From assembly GCA_937919435.1 (NCBI GenBank), contig CALFRR010000082.1:1-64000 (forward strand): a DNA stretch of 64,000 nt. Reading direction: 5' to 3'. Positions within the stretch are counted from its first letter, which is position 1; each line of letters opens with the position of its first letter. A program made the position numbers and the translations under genes. Shown here one piece after another: positions 47,825 to 55,855 of this stretch. Origin of the DNA: an uncultured Alphaproteobacteria bacterium (GTDB lineage: Bacteria; Pseudomonadota; Alphaproteobacteria; Rhizobiales; Ancalomicrobiaceae). A model generated the notes under the pieces. That model worked only from the letters and a program-made list of their open reading frames with translations, had not been told where the DNA came from and did not search any database.

Positions 47825-49564
47825 TCAGCCCGCCGACTTGGCGACGTCGAGCAGGGTCGAGAACATCTCCTCGACCACCTGCAGCAGCTGGGCGGCGGCG
47901 GAATAGAGCGATTGATAGGTCGACAGCTTGGCGGTCTCCTCGTCGATGTTGACGCCGGTCTCGGAACTCAGACTGTCGGCGAGCGCACTCTGCACGGCGG
48001 TGGTCGTGGTGAGATCGCTCTCGGCATCGGACGCCAGTCCGGCGAGATCGGCGACGATCGACGCCGCATAGTCGGCGAAGTTCCCCTTCTGCGCGCCCAG
48101 GCCGCCCGCCGCGGTCCATGATCGATCAGCGGTCATCGCATCGAACAGAGCGGTCGCGACGCTCGACGACCCGGCGGTGAGGACGGTGTCGCCGACCGTG
48201 AGGGTGGCGTCGTCGGAGAGGCTGCCGACCGCCAGCAGGCTCGAGTCGGAGAGCAGGTCGCTCGACACGCGGATGTCGGAGGCATCGCTGCCGGTCAGGA
48301 CCGCGTTGAGGCCGAACCAGGCGGAGAAGCTCTCGCCGTCGTCGCCGATCGCCCCGTCGAGGGCACCGACCGCCACCCCGGTCTCTCCGTCGCTCGACGC
48401 GAGCACCAGATGACCGTCGTCGTCGATCGATGCGTCGATGCCGTCGATCGCGTCGAGCGCGTCGACGAGGTCGCCGACCGTGGCGTAGCTCGACAGATCG
48501 AGATCGACACAGGACGAGAGGACACCGTCGTCGTCCACCAGCGCGATCCGCACCGAACCGGTCGCCGAGAAGGCGTCGCTCGTCGAAACGTCGGCGATGC
48601 CGGTCAGGGTGTCCGGGGCCGGCACCGCCGAGCCGTCGGCGGCGATCGCGTCGAGGGTCTCGATCAGCGACGAGGCCAGGGCGTCGAGTTCGTCCTGGGC
48701 GTCGACCAGCGTCTCGTCGCGCAGGGTCAGCAATCCGGCGATCTCGCCCGACGAGATCTCGTCGGTGATGTCCCGGCCGTCGACGGTGATCGCGTCGAAC
48801 ACGGTGTCCGCGGTGGTCGCGGCCGCCGGCGAATAGGTGAGTTCGTGGACCGAGGCATCGAGCAGAGCGGTGCCGCCGGTGGTGGTGATCCACAGCGCGC
48901 CGGTCGAGGTGGTGGTGGTGTCGACGTCGATCAGCGAGGCGATGGTCCGCAGCGCCGTGTTGCGCTGGTCCTCGAGATCGGCGGTCGACCGGCCGGCCGC
49001 GTTCGCCGCGACGATCGCATCGTTGAGCGTGTCGATGGTCTCGAGCGCCTGATTGATCGCGTCGACGTCGTCGGCGATCTCGCCGTCGGCATCGGCCCGC
49101 AGCGACTGGATCGAGGCCGACAACGACCGCATCCGGTCGGCGGTGTCGGAGAGGGCATCGATCACCTCGGCCTTCGCCGTGTCGTCGTCGCTCGACGAAG
49201 TCAAGGCGGAGAGTGTGCTCTCCAGGGTCGCCAGATCGTTGGCGATCGAGGTGTTGCCCTCGTCGTCGACCGTGCCGAGCAGCGTCTGGAGCCGATCGGT
49301 GTAGGTGGCGGTCACCGTGGCCGCGCCGAGTTCGGAATCGGCGTCGACCAGAGTGGCGAAGAGATAGGGATCGACGTCGCTGTCGATCGACGTGATCTTC
49401 GTGCCCGTGCCGACACCGGACGAGACGGTGGAGACCTGAGTGGCGGATTTGACGGTGTAGCCGTCGGTGTCGGCGTTGGCGATGTTGGCCGACGTGACGT
49501 TGATCTGGACCTGGGCGGCGGAGACGGCCGACCAGGCGATGTGCCCGGCGATCGACAGCGACAT
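47825..49564 (-). CDS. flgK: Flagellar hook-associated protein FlgK
   Basis: A 579-residue HAP1. The N-terminus MSLSIAGHIAWSAVSAAQVQINVTSANIANADTDGYTVKSA has the flagellar rod/hook ANIANADTDGY motif, and the C-terminus SSETGVNIDEETAKLSTYQSLYSAAAQLLQVVEEMFSTLLDVAK is the conserved FlgK tail. The centre is Asp/Ser/Thr/Ala-rich and very acidic. It lies 24 nt after the flgN-like gene. Confidence 0.94.
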   Translation of the reverse strand: MSLSIAGHIAWSAVSAAQVQINVTSANIANADTDGYTVKSATQVSTVSSGVGTGTKITSIDSDVDPYLFATLVDADSELGAATVTATYTDRLQTLLGTVDDEGNTSIANDLATLESTLSALTSSSDDDTAKAEVIDALSDTADRMRSLSASIQSLRADADGEIADDVDAINQALETIDTLNDAIVAANAAGRSTADLEDQRNTALRTIASLIDVDTTTTSTGALWITTTGGTALLDASVHELTYSPAAATTADTVFDAITVDGRDITDEISSGEIAGLLTLRDETLVDAQDELDALASSLIETLDAIAADGSAVPAPDTLTGIADVSTSDAFSATGSVRIALVDDDGVLSSCVDLDLSSYATVGDLVDALDAIDGIDASIDDDGHLVLASSDGETGVAVGALDGAIGDDGESFSAWFGLNAVLTGSDASDIRVSSDLLSDSSLLAVGSLSDDATLTVGDTVLTAGSSSVATALFDAMTADRSWTAAGGLGAQKGNFADYAASIVADLAGLASDAESDLTTTTAVQSALADSLSSETGVNIDEETAKLSTYQSLYSAAAQLLQVVEEMFSTLLDVAKSAG

Positions 49565-49588
49565 GGCCCCCTCCCCCTCCCTCGGCTC

Positions 49589-50047
49589 TCAGACCAGTCG
49601 GCCGGCGTCGACGATGCCGAGCGGAATCCGGTCGGCGATCCGCCCGTTGCCGCCGTAGACCGGACCGCGGGTGGAGACCTGTTCGCGGATCGCCGCCATC
49701 ACCGCCGCGACCCGACGGCGGGTCGCCTCGATCGCCGCGGCGAGCCGGGTCAGGTTCTCGGTCGAGGCCGACTGGGCGCGCTCGATCTGGTGGAGCAGCA
49801 GCAACCGCTTCTCGCCGGTCAGCGCCGCCGCCCGCCGCCCCAGGTCGGGGTCGTCGACGAGGCGTCCGAGTTCGCCGGCGAGTTCGGCCTTGGCCGCCGC
49901 GGTGGCGGCGACCGACGCGGGGAGATTGCGGGCGAGGAGCGCGTTCTCCGCCTCGAGGACTTCGGTCAGGTTCCGGATCAGTTCGATCATCCGGCGGGGC
50001 GACACATCGTCGTCGACGGCGGTGGGGCGGGCGGGAAAGTCGAACAT
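49589..50047 (-). CDS. flgN: FlgN-like flagellar export chaperone
   Basis: A 152-residue helical protein. SPRRMIELIRNLTEVLEAENALLARNLPASVAATAAAKAELAGEL and LLLLHQIERAQSASTENLTRLAAAIEATRRRVAAVMAAI match the long helical hairpin of FlgN-type chaperones, which keep FlgK and FlgL unfolded for export. Position directly before flgK supports this. Sequence similarity to enterobacterial FlgN is weak, so the assignment rests on fold pattern and context. Confidence 0.7.
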   Translation of the reverse strand: MFDFPARPTAVDDDVSPRRMIELIRNLTEVLEAENALLARNLPASVAATAAAKAELAGELGRLVDDPDLGRRAAALTGEKRLLLLHQIERAQSASTENLTRLAAAIEATRRRVAAVMAAIREQVSTRGPVYGGNGRIADRIPLGIVDAGRLV

Positions 50048-50067
50048 GGCGGTCTCCTTCGTGCGTG

Positions 50068-50364
50068 TCAGGCGTCGTGGCGCCGTTTCGGCGGCGTGAC
50101 CGCTCGGCCGACGGTGAGATAGGCGAGGCTGGCGGAGTGGCCGCGCAGCGCGTCGTCCATCTGCCGGCCGGTGGCGTCGAGATGCCGGGCGAGACGGTCG
50201 ACGATGTCGTGCAGATCGCAGATCAAGCCGCGCACCTCGCCATGGTCTTCGACGCTCAGACGCCGGGTCCGGCCGGGAGGGCCGAAACGATCGGCGGCGC
50301 GGAGCGCATGGGTCCGGCGCAACAGGAGGCGTTCGAGGTCGTGAGGCAGGTCGGATCGGGCCAT
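50068..50364 (-). CDS. Unnamed small flagellar-operon protein
   Basis: A 98-residue, His/Arg/Leu-rich protein that I do not recognise. It has no signal peptide or membrane segment; most of it should be helical (DLERLLLRRTHALRAADRF, VRGLICDLHDIVDRLARHLDATGRQMDDALRG), and it ends in a basic PKRRHDA tail. It starts 3 nt after flgE stops and ends 20 nt before the flgN-like gene, so it is surely translated with the flagellar genes. Size and context suggest a second export chaperone or assembly regulator, but this is inference. Confidence 0.7.
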   Translation of the reverse strand: MARSDLPHDLERLLLRRTHALRAADRFGPPGRTRRLSVEDHGEVRGLICDLHDIVDRLARHLDATGRQMDDALRGHSASLAYLTVGRAVTPPKRRHDA

Positions 50365-50367
50365 GGC

Positions 50368-51633
50368 TCAGCTCACCGCGTTGAGCAACGTGTCGTACAT
50401 GTCGTTGGCGGTGCTCATCACCTGCGCCGCCGCCGAATAGGCCTGCTGCGCCGCGATCATGGTCGAGAACTCGGTGTTGGTGTCGGTGGTCGAGGACTCC
50501 AACGTCCCGCCGGAGATGGTCCCCGCCCCCTCCGTGCCGGCGATGTGCAGCGTCGCCGTCCCCGAAGTGTTGCTGACCGAATAGACCGCCCCGCTCATCT
50601 CGGTGAGCCCGTTGGCATTGGTGAAGGTGGCGACCGGGATCTTGTAGATCGCCACCGAAGCACCGTTGCTGTAGGAGGCGAGGACGGTGCCGTCGTCCTC
50701 GACCGAGACGCCGGAGATGGTGCCGTAGGCGACGCCGTCCTGGGTGATCGTCGCGGAGACCGACAGCGTGTCGGCACTCGACGAATACTGGCTGAGGCCG
50801 GAGGCGCTGCCCACTTCGCCGAGGTCGAGAGTGATCGTGCTGTCCGCCGCTCCCGACGCCCAGCCGGAGACGGTCACCGTCGCCGGGCTGGGATCGGTGC
50901 TCGCCAGCGTTCCGTCGGAATTGAACGTGATGGTGATCGCCGACGAGGTGACGGTGCCGGCGGTCGACGTGGAATCGCTCGACGAGACCGGGTCGGCGAC
51001 CGTCGCCGTCCAGGTGTTGTCACCGGTCTTGGTCCAGGTCAGCGTCGCGGTCGAGGCGCCGCCGAGACTGTCGTAGATGGCGAGCGAGCTCTTGAAGGTG
51101 TCGCCGACCTCGGCATTGGCCGGCAGGTTGGCGACGATGGTCTCGGTCGTCGTCGCCGCCGCGTAGCTCGACTGGGCGTCGACGTCGATGGTCTCGAGAT
51201 TGCCGGAGGTGGTGCCGCCGATGACGTTGCCGTCGGCATCGGTCGGCCAGCCGACCAGGTAATATCCGTTGTTCTTCAGCAACCCGTCGTCGTCGAGTTC
51301 GAAGGCACCGTTGCGGGTGTAGTAGATCTCGGTGCCGGACGTGCCCGCGACCACCGGAAAGAACCCGGATCCGTCGATGGCGAGATCGGTGGTGCTGGTC
51401 GTTGCCACCAGCAGACCCGATTCGGTGACGTTGGAACGGCTCGACACCAGGACGCCGCCCGACGAGCTCGAGGCGGAGCTCCCCGATCCGGTGACCAGGG
51501 ATTCGAAGCTGGCGTAGCTCGCCTTGTAGCCGGTGGTTTCGGAGTTGGCGAGGTTGGCCGAGACGATCGACAGGGACGTGGCCTGCGCCTGAAGCGCGGA
51601 AACTGCGGAACTGATCGCGCCGGAGAGGCTCAT
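50368..51633 (-). CDS. flgE: Flagellar hook protein FlgE
   Basis: A 421-residue hook subunit. The N-terminus MSLSGAISSAVSALQAQATSLSIVSANLANSETTGYKASYASF has the conserved ANLANSETTGYK, and the C-terminus EFSTMIAAQQAYSAAAQVMSTANDMYDTLLNAV is the usual D0 helix. YTRNGAFELDDDGLLKNNGYYLVGW is the FlgE/F/G core. By my count it has only 7 Lys plus Arg residues, an extremely acidic composition. GAGGAG precedes the ATG. It lies 12 nt after flgD. Confidence 0.95.
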   Translation of the reverse strand: MSLSGAISSAVSALQAQATSLSIVSANLANSETTGYKASYASFESLVTGSGSSASSSSGGVLVSSRSNVTESGLLVATTSTTDLAIDGSGFFPVVAGTSGTEIYYTRNGAFELDDDGLLKNNGYYLVGWPTDADGNVIGGTTSGNLETIDVDAQSSYAAATTTETIVANLPANAEVGDTFKSSLAIYDSLGGASTATLTWTKTGDNTWTATVADPVSSSDSTSTAGTVTSSAITITFNSDGTLASTDPSPATVTVSGWASGAADSTITLDLGEVGSASGLSQYSSSADTLSVSATITQDGVAYGTISGVSVEDDGTVLASYSNGASVAIYKIPVATFTNANGLTEMSGAVYSVSNTSGTATLHIAGTEGAGTISGGTLESSTTDTNTEFSTMIAAQQAYSAAAQVMSTANDMYDTLLNAVS

Positions 51634-51645
51634 CGGACCTACTCC

Positions 51646-51927
51646 TCAGGCTGCGCTGGAGAGCTGATCGGCGAGACTGCTCACCGTTTCCTGCAGCGAG
51701 AGCAGCGTCGAGTTCATCTCCACCTGCTGCGAATAGCTGGCGTAGGACATCATCTGATTCATGAACTCGCTGGTGTCCGTCGGATCGAGCGGGTTCTGGT
51801 TCTGGATCTCCTCGACCAGCAGGGTGAGGAACTCGCTGGTGTCGATGGAACTCGACGAGGACGTCGAGGTCGTCGATGCGGTCGACGTCGTCGAGGTGGC
51901 GGTCGTCGCGGTGCTGATCGTGGTCAT
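51646..51927 (-). CDS. flgD: Minimal flagellar hook-capping protein FlgD
   Basis: A 93-residue protein matching only the N-terminal FlgD domain: DTSEFLTLLVEEIQNQNPLDPTDTSEFMNQMMSYASYSQQVEMNSTL. A Ser/Thr run fills the first 25 residues. The FLN-like and Tudor-like domains of full FlgD (over 200 residues in enterobacteria) are missing, without any sign of frameshift, because the flgE start follows after 12 nt. First gene of flgD-flgE-orf98-flgN-flgK-flgL. A G+C-poor 150-bp stretch upstream should hold the promoter. Confidence 0.85.
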   Translation of the reverse strand: MTTISTATTATSTTSTASTTSTSSSSSIDTSEFLTLLVEEIQNQNPLDPTDTSEFMNQMMSYASYSQQVEMNSTLLSLQETVSSLADQLSSAA

Positions 51928-52181
51928 GGCAAGCCTCGCCCGTCCCCCGCCGACGGTCGCGCCGGGCGGGGCTGTTGCTGTTCGATGCCGTCGTTTGATC
52001 TGGCGTCTACAGTGAAACGGACGAGACGAATATTTCAGGCGCTAATTTTTCGACTACGCCTACAAAAATGAGATCGACCGAATTCTCGGGAGTACATCCG
52101 CGACGGGAGAAGCCCGGCGAACGCCATCGGTCCGTCGCCGGGGCGGGACGGACTCCGTGTCATCGAAAGGGGGGGCATGTC
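51928..52181. promoter_or_regulatory. Likely promoter region of the flg operon
   Basis: A 254-bp gap without genes. The part at 52005-52080 is AT-rich compared with everything around it (GAATATTTCAGGCGC, TTTTTCGACTACG, ACAAAAATGAG). No clear sigma-54 (GG-N10-GC) or sigma-28 promoter could be assigned by eye. Confidence 0.35.
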
Positions 52182-52655
52182 TCAGGGGCGCGGCGGACGC
52201 GAATCCGGCGGCGGCGGCGGAAGGAACAGGGTCTCGACCAGAGCCCGGCGATCGGCGGCGGCGAGATCGCGCAGCATGCCGACGACGAGTTCGCGGACCC
52301 GATCCTCCTGAGAGGTGCGCGAGGAGATCATGGCGTCGAACTCACTCCGCACCGCCGGTTCGTCGAGCGGATCCTTCTCGACCGCCCGCCGCAACCCGGC
52401 ACGGCCTTCGTCGAAGGCGCGCATGCCGCCGGCGATCTCCGTCTGGAGGGTCTGCACCCGGGTGGCGATGCGCCGGGCCCCTTCGGCGGAGAGCCGCCCT
52501 TCGAGACGCTCGGCGAGTCCGAAGCCGTGCGGAGCCGGCGGCCGCGGGCCACCGGCCGTCCAACCGACCACCCAGCCGATCAACAGCAGATTGACGGCGA
52601 TCGAGCCGAACAGCAGTGGGCGCAGACGCGACGAATCGGAGAGACCGAAGGGCAT
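52182..52655 (-). CDS. Spy/CnrR-like periplasmic metal/stress sensor protein
   Basis: A 157-residue membrane-anchored periplasmic protein. One N-terminal hydrophobic helix (about 10-33, LRPLLFGSIAVNLLLIGWVVGW) precedes a helical hairpin (LSAEGARRIATRVQTLQTEIAGGMRAFDEGRAGLRRAVEKDPLDEPAVRSEFDAM) like the heavy-metal-sensor or Spy family, and the protein ends in a run of prolines. Its ATG is 11 nt after the anti-sigma-like gene, the usual ECF-sigma/anti-sigma/sensor order, except that the sigma gene is 4 kb upstream. Metal specificity unknown. Confidence 0.72.
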   Translation of the reverse strand: MPFGLSDSSRLRPLLFGSIAVNLLLIGWVVGWTAGGPRPPAPHGFGLAERLEGRLSAEGARRIATRVQTLQTEIAGGMRAFDEGRAGLRRAVEKDPLDEPAVRSEFDAMISSRTSQEDRVRELVVGMLRDLAAADRRALVETLFLPPPPPDSRPPRP

Positions 52656-52666
52656 CGCGACCCCGT

Positions 52667-53170
52667 TCAACGGATGATCGGAAGGAAGAGGAGCGTCTCC
52701 TCGGCGGCGACCTGCGAAGAGGGATCGGCGATCCGGGCGACCCCGAGCGTCAAGCCCAGAGCGAAGACGAAGGTCGCGGCCATCAGAGAGCGCAACGGCC
52801 GCCGGAAGACGTCCCGGGCCGGCGATCCGAAGACCGTGTCCGCTCCCGCCGGGTCCGGTGACGGCGCCTGCGGCAGCCGGATCTGCGCGCCCCGGCCGCC
52901 GGGCGCGACGAACGCCGACGGTGTCTCGTCGGTCTCGATCGACGCCATGATACGGGCGGTGAGGTCGCGCGGCGCGCGGATCGGAGGGGTCGACGCGAAG
53001 GCCGCCCGCAGGGCCCGGGCCCGGCGCAGGCATTCCCGCGCGGCCGGTGTCGCGGCCACGAAGGTTTCCGCTTCGTCGCGAACCGCCGACGGCCACTGCG
53101 AGATGTCCTCGCCGTGCCGATCGACCAGATCCTCGAACCGCTCGATGTCCATTCGTCCAGGTCTTCTCAT
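52667..53170 (-). CDS. Membrane anti-sigma-factor-like protein
   Basis: A 167-residue protein. The cytoplasmic part (about 7-110) begins ERFEDLVDRHGEDISQWPSAVRDEAETFVAATPAARECLRRARALRAAF, a sequence style shared by proteins encoded next to ECF sigma genes in alphaproteobacteria. A single membrane helix (about 130-150, SLMAATFVFALGLTLGVARI) is followed by a short periplasmic tail. No HxxxCxxC zinc motif is present. ATGs at 53170 or 53152 are both possible. The only ECF sigma gene in the window, at 57.2-57.8 kb, is its probable partner. Confidence 0.62.
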   Translation of the reverse strand: MRRPGRMDIERFEDLVDRHGEDISQWPSAVRDEAETFVAATPAARECLRRARALRAAFASTPPIRAPRDLTARIMASIETDETPSAFVAPGGRGAQIRLPQAPSPDPAGADTVFGSPARDVFRRPLRSLMAATFVFALGLTLGVARIADPSSQVAAEETLLFLPIIR

Positions 53171-53309
53171 CCGCACGCCCCCCTTCGGTCCGGACGTGCC
53201 CGTGGTCGCAATGCGGCTCCCACCTCCCCGCGCCGCGGCGGGCCGGAGAGGCGAGATCTGTTCTAGCAGGTTTCTCACGGGCCATGTCGATGTTTTCCGA
53301 ACGAGAGCC

Positions 53310-53948
53310 TCAGCCGCGTGGTTCCGGCCGTTCGAACCGGGACGGTCGCGGGCTGCCACCGCGCCGGCCGCCGGCCCCCTTCGGGCCGATCGGCGCGGGC
53401 TCGCCGCCGGACGCCGCGACGTTGCGTCGCCGCAGCCGGTCGGCCCGACCGTTGCGGGCGACGGTTCCTTCGGGGCGGCCACCGCGCCCGGCACCGGGAG
53501 CGGCACCGGCCGCCAGCGCGGCGAGCGAAGCGCGGGTGGCCGCGTCGATCTCGGGGACGAAGTCGCGCGCCGGCATGCCGGCGATCGACGCCCAGGCGTC
53601 GCGCAGCTCGGTCAGCCCCTCGAGCAGCCTGCGATAGCGCCGGACCACGTCCGGTTTGCCGTAGGAGACGTGGAGCAACAGGATGTACCGCTTGTAGACC
53701 GAGAACAGACGCTCCGAGATGGCGCCGCCCTTGGCGAAGTCGAGGCTGTGGGAGAGACCGCGCAGGATCGTCGCGGCGCGCAGGACCTTGACGAAGGCCC
53801 CTTCGTGATCGTGCGCCTCCTTGGCGCGGATCGCCTGGATCACCGCCAGAATGGTCTCGTCGTAGAGCCTGACCACCGCCACGCTCGGGTGGACCGAAGT
53901 GGCTGCCTTGCGATAGGCCGCCATGCTCATCTGCAGTTGGGGATTCAT
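53310..53948 (-). CDS. fliS: Flagellar secretion chaperone FliS with basic C-terminal extension
   Basis: A 212-residue protein. Residues 1-125 fit FliS: MSMAAYRKAATSVHPSVAVVRLYDETILAVIQAIRAKEAHDHEGAFVKVLRAATILRGLSHSLDFAKGGAISERLFSVYKRYILLLHVSYGKPDVV. FliS binds flagellin C-termini before export. The last 70 residues are a Gly/Arg/Pro-rich, strongly basic tail absent from usual FliS (about 130 residues). It lies 109 nt after fliD and 139 nt before the anti-sigma-like gene. Confidence 0.87.
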   Translation of the reverse strand: MNPQLQMSMAAYRKAATSVHPSVAVVRLYDETILAVIQAIRAKEAHDHEGAFVKVLRAATILRGLSHSLDFAKGGAISERLFSVYKRYILLLHVSYGKPDVVRRYRRLLEGLTELRDAWASIAGMPARDFVPEIDAATRASLAALAAGAAPGAGRGGRPEGTVARNGRADRLRRRNVAASGGEPAPIGPKGAGGRRGGSPRPSRFERPEPRG

Positions 53949-54057
53949 ACCGTCGTTTCTCCCGATGGTCGGGGCTCGGATCGAACACCCCGCGCGGGAT
54001 CGATCGCCGCACCGGAGGGGGCGACGGGACGAGCCGGCGAGGCGTGGGTTCGGTCGG

Positions 54058-55794
54058 TCAGTCGCTGTTCTGGGCGGCGAGCAACGCCTCCAGATAGTCG
54101 AGCGTCGATTGGGCCTCGGAGATCGCCGCCTGGATCTTCGCGTAACGGGCGGTCAGGTTCTCCTTGAAGGTGGTCGCCCGCGATTCGATGTCGTCGATCT
54201 GCTCCTGGTAGTCGTCGTCCTGTTCGGTGAGAGTCTCCATCAGCGTTTCGAGCGACCCGTCGCTGGTGTTCGCCGCGGCTTCGGTGACGTTGTAGAGTTG
54301 CTCGGCGATGCCGGTCGTCTGAGTGATGGTGACGGTCTGCGACGTGTCGCCGGTGAAGACGAAGGTGTAACCCTCGTAGATCGTACCGGTGGCCCCCTTG
54401 ATGCGGGAGCCGTCCCAGGTGAACAGCGAATCGTCGCCGTCGACCGAAACCCCGGAGATGTCGCCGTCGGCGTCGACGGTGATGTCGAGGGTGAAGGTGG
54501 TCGGTGCACCGGTGCCGCGGGCGAGCAGCCGGAGGTCGCTCGACGAGGACGAGAAGGAATAGGCGAACAGGGCTTCGATCGAATCGACGTCGGCGAGCAA
54601 CTGGTCGTCGAGCGTGTCCTCGTCGTAGACGAGGTAGTTGTTCTCGTCGAAGGAAATGCCGAGCGTCCGCAGCGACGAATCGTCGAGCGAGAAGTTGAGC
54701 GCCGCCGCCACGTCGATGTTGATGCCGCGGATCGTCCCGTCGCCGAACAGCACCGCGTCGTCCGAAGCACCGCCGCCGGTCGCCGTCTCCTGTTGGGTCA
54801 GCGCCCATTCGCGATAGGCATTGTAGGCATCGACGAAGGCGATGATCGCGTCCTTGATGTCGGAGAGGTTCTCGCCGACCTCGACGGTGATCGAGGCGTC
54901 GTCCTCGGTCGTCGAATAGAGGTGCAGCGTCACCCCGTCGATGGCGTCGTCGACGTCGTTGGTGGAGCGGGTGATCGTCACGCCGTCGATGGTGAAGATC
55001 GCGTCCTGCGCCGCCTGGAGTTCGTCGCTCCAGGCGCCGTCGTCGTCGACCACGCCGAGATCGGCCAGGACGCCGTCGTCGTCACCGACCACGATCGTCT
55101 CGCCGGTCTCCACCGAGGACAGGATCAGCTCGTATTCGGTCGAGGAGACCTTGAGCACCGACGCCTGGACGCCGGTGTCGTCGCTCGTCTCGTTGATCGC
55201 CGAAGCGATGTCGGCGAGCGACATGGACGAGTCGACGGTGATGGTGACCGAGTCGCCGCCTTCGATGCCGAGCGTGAAGTCACCGGACAGCCCGAGGTCG
55301 TCGGAGGAGCTCGTGAAGGTGGAACTCGCGACCTTGTGGGCCTTGGCGAGCTGCGAGATCGTCAGATCGAACGAACCGGTGGCGGCGCCGTCGTCGGCGG
55401 TCACCGACACCGTCGAATCGGTGTCGACGTTGCCGACCGCGGTCAGATAGGCGGTCCGCGAGAGGAAGACGTCGTCGGCGGAATCGATGGTGCCGGTCGG
55501 CGCGCGCAGCGCCTGGGCCGTGTCCATCAGCGTCGACAGGAGCGTCTGCGCCTCTTCGTAGGCGGCGATCTTCGCCTCGTTGGCGGTGATCTTGGTCTCG
55601 AGCGTGTCCGCCTTGGCGAGCTTGGCCTGATAGGACGCCTCGATGATCGCATCCCAGTCGATCGAGGAGACGTCGGTCGACGCGAGGTCGGTGGTCGTCG
55701 ACGAGGTCGAGGAACTGTCGGAGGTCGAAGTCGTCGTCGAGGTCGCCGTCGTCGCGGCGGTCGAACTCGTGGTCGCACTGGTGATCGACGTCAT
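54058..55794 (-). CDS. fliD: Flagellar filament cap protein FliD
   Basis: A 578-residue filament cap (HAP2). It starts with a long Thr/Ser run, followed by STDVSSIDWDAIIEASYQAKLAKADTLETKITANEAKIAAYEEAQTLLSTLMD (N-terminal coiled coil); ESRATTFKENLTARYAKIQAAISEAQSTLDYLEALLAAQN is the conserved C-terminus. The middle is Asp-rich beta-sandwich sequence. It follows fliC by 61 nt in the same orientation. Confidence 0.92.
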   Translation of the reverse strand: MTSITSATTSSTAATTATSTTTSTSDSSSTSSTTTDLASTDVSSIDWDAIIEASYQAKLAKADTLETKITANEAKIAAYEEAQTLLSTLMDTAQALRAPTGTIDSADDVFLSRTAYLTAVGNVDTDSTVSVTADDGAATGSFDLTISQLAKAHKVASSTFTSSSDDLGLSGDFTLGIEGGDSVTITVDSSMSLADIASAINETSDDTGVQASVLKVSSTEYELILSSVETGETIVVGDDDGVLADLGVVDDDGAWSDELQAAQDAIFTIDGVTITRSTNDVDDAIDGVTLHLYSTTEDDASITVEVGENLSDIKDAIIAFVDAYNAYREWALTQQETATGGGASDDAVLFGDGTIRGINIDVAAALNFSLDDSSLRTLGISFDENNYLVYDEDTLDDQLLADVDSIEALFAYSFSSSSSDLRLLARGTGAPTTFTLDITVDADGDISGVSVDGDDSLFTWDGSRIKGATGTIYEGYTFVFTGDTSQTVTITQTTGIAEQLYNVTEAAANTSDGSLETLMETLTEQDDDYQEQIDDIESRATTFKENLTARYAKIQAAISEAQSTLDYLEALLAAQNSD

Positions 55795-55855
55795 GGACCG
55801 ACCTCCTCGTTCGCCCGGGGAGGCTCGTCACGAGCCTCCCCGACGCACGTTCGCG

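Noticed and set aside
48150..49560. Repetitive GTCGTCGTC and GACGTCG patterns in flgK and fliD as possible DNA repeats
   Set aside because: They come from Asp/Ser/Thr/Ala-rich protein sequence with strong codon bias, not from a repeat array; no CRISPR-like spacing is present.
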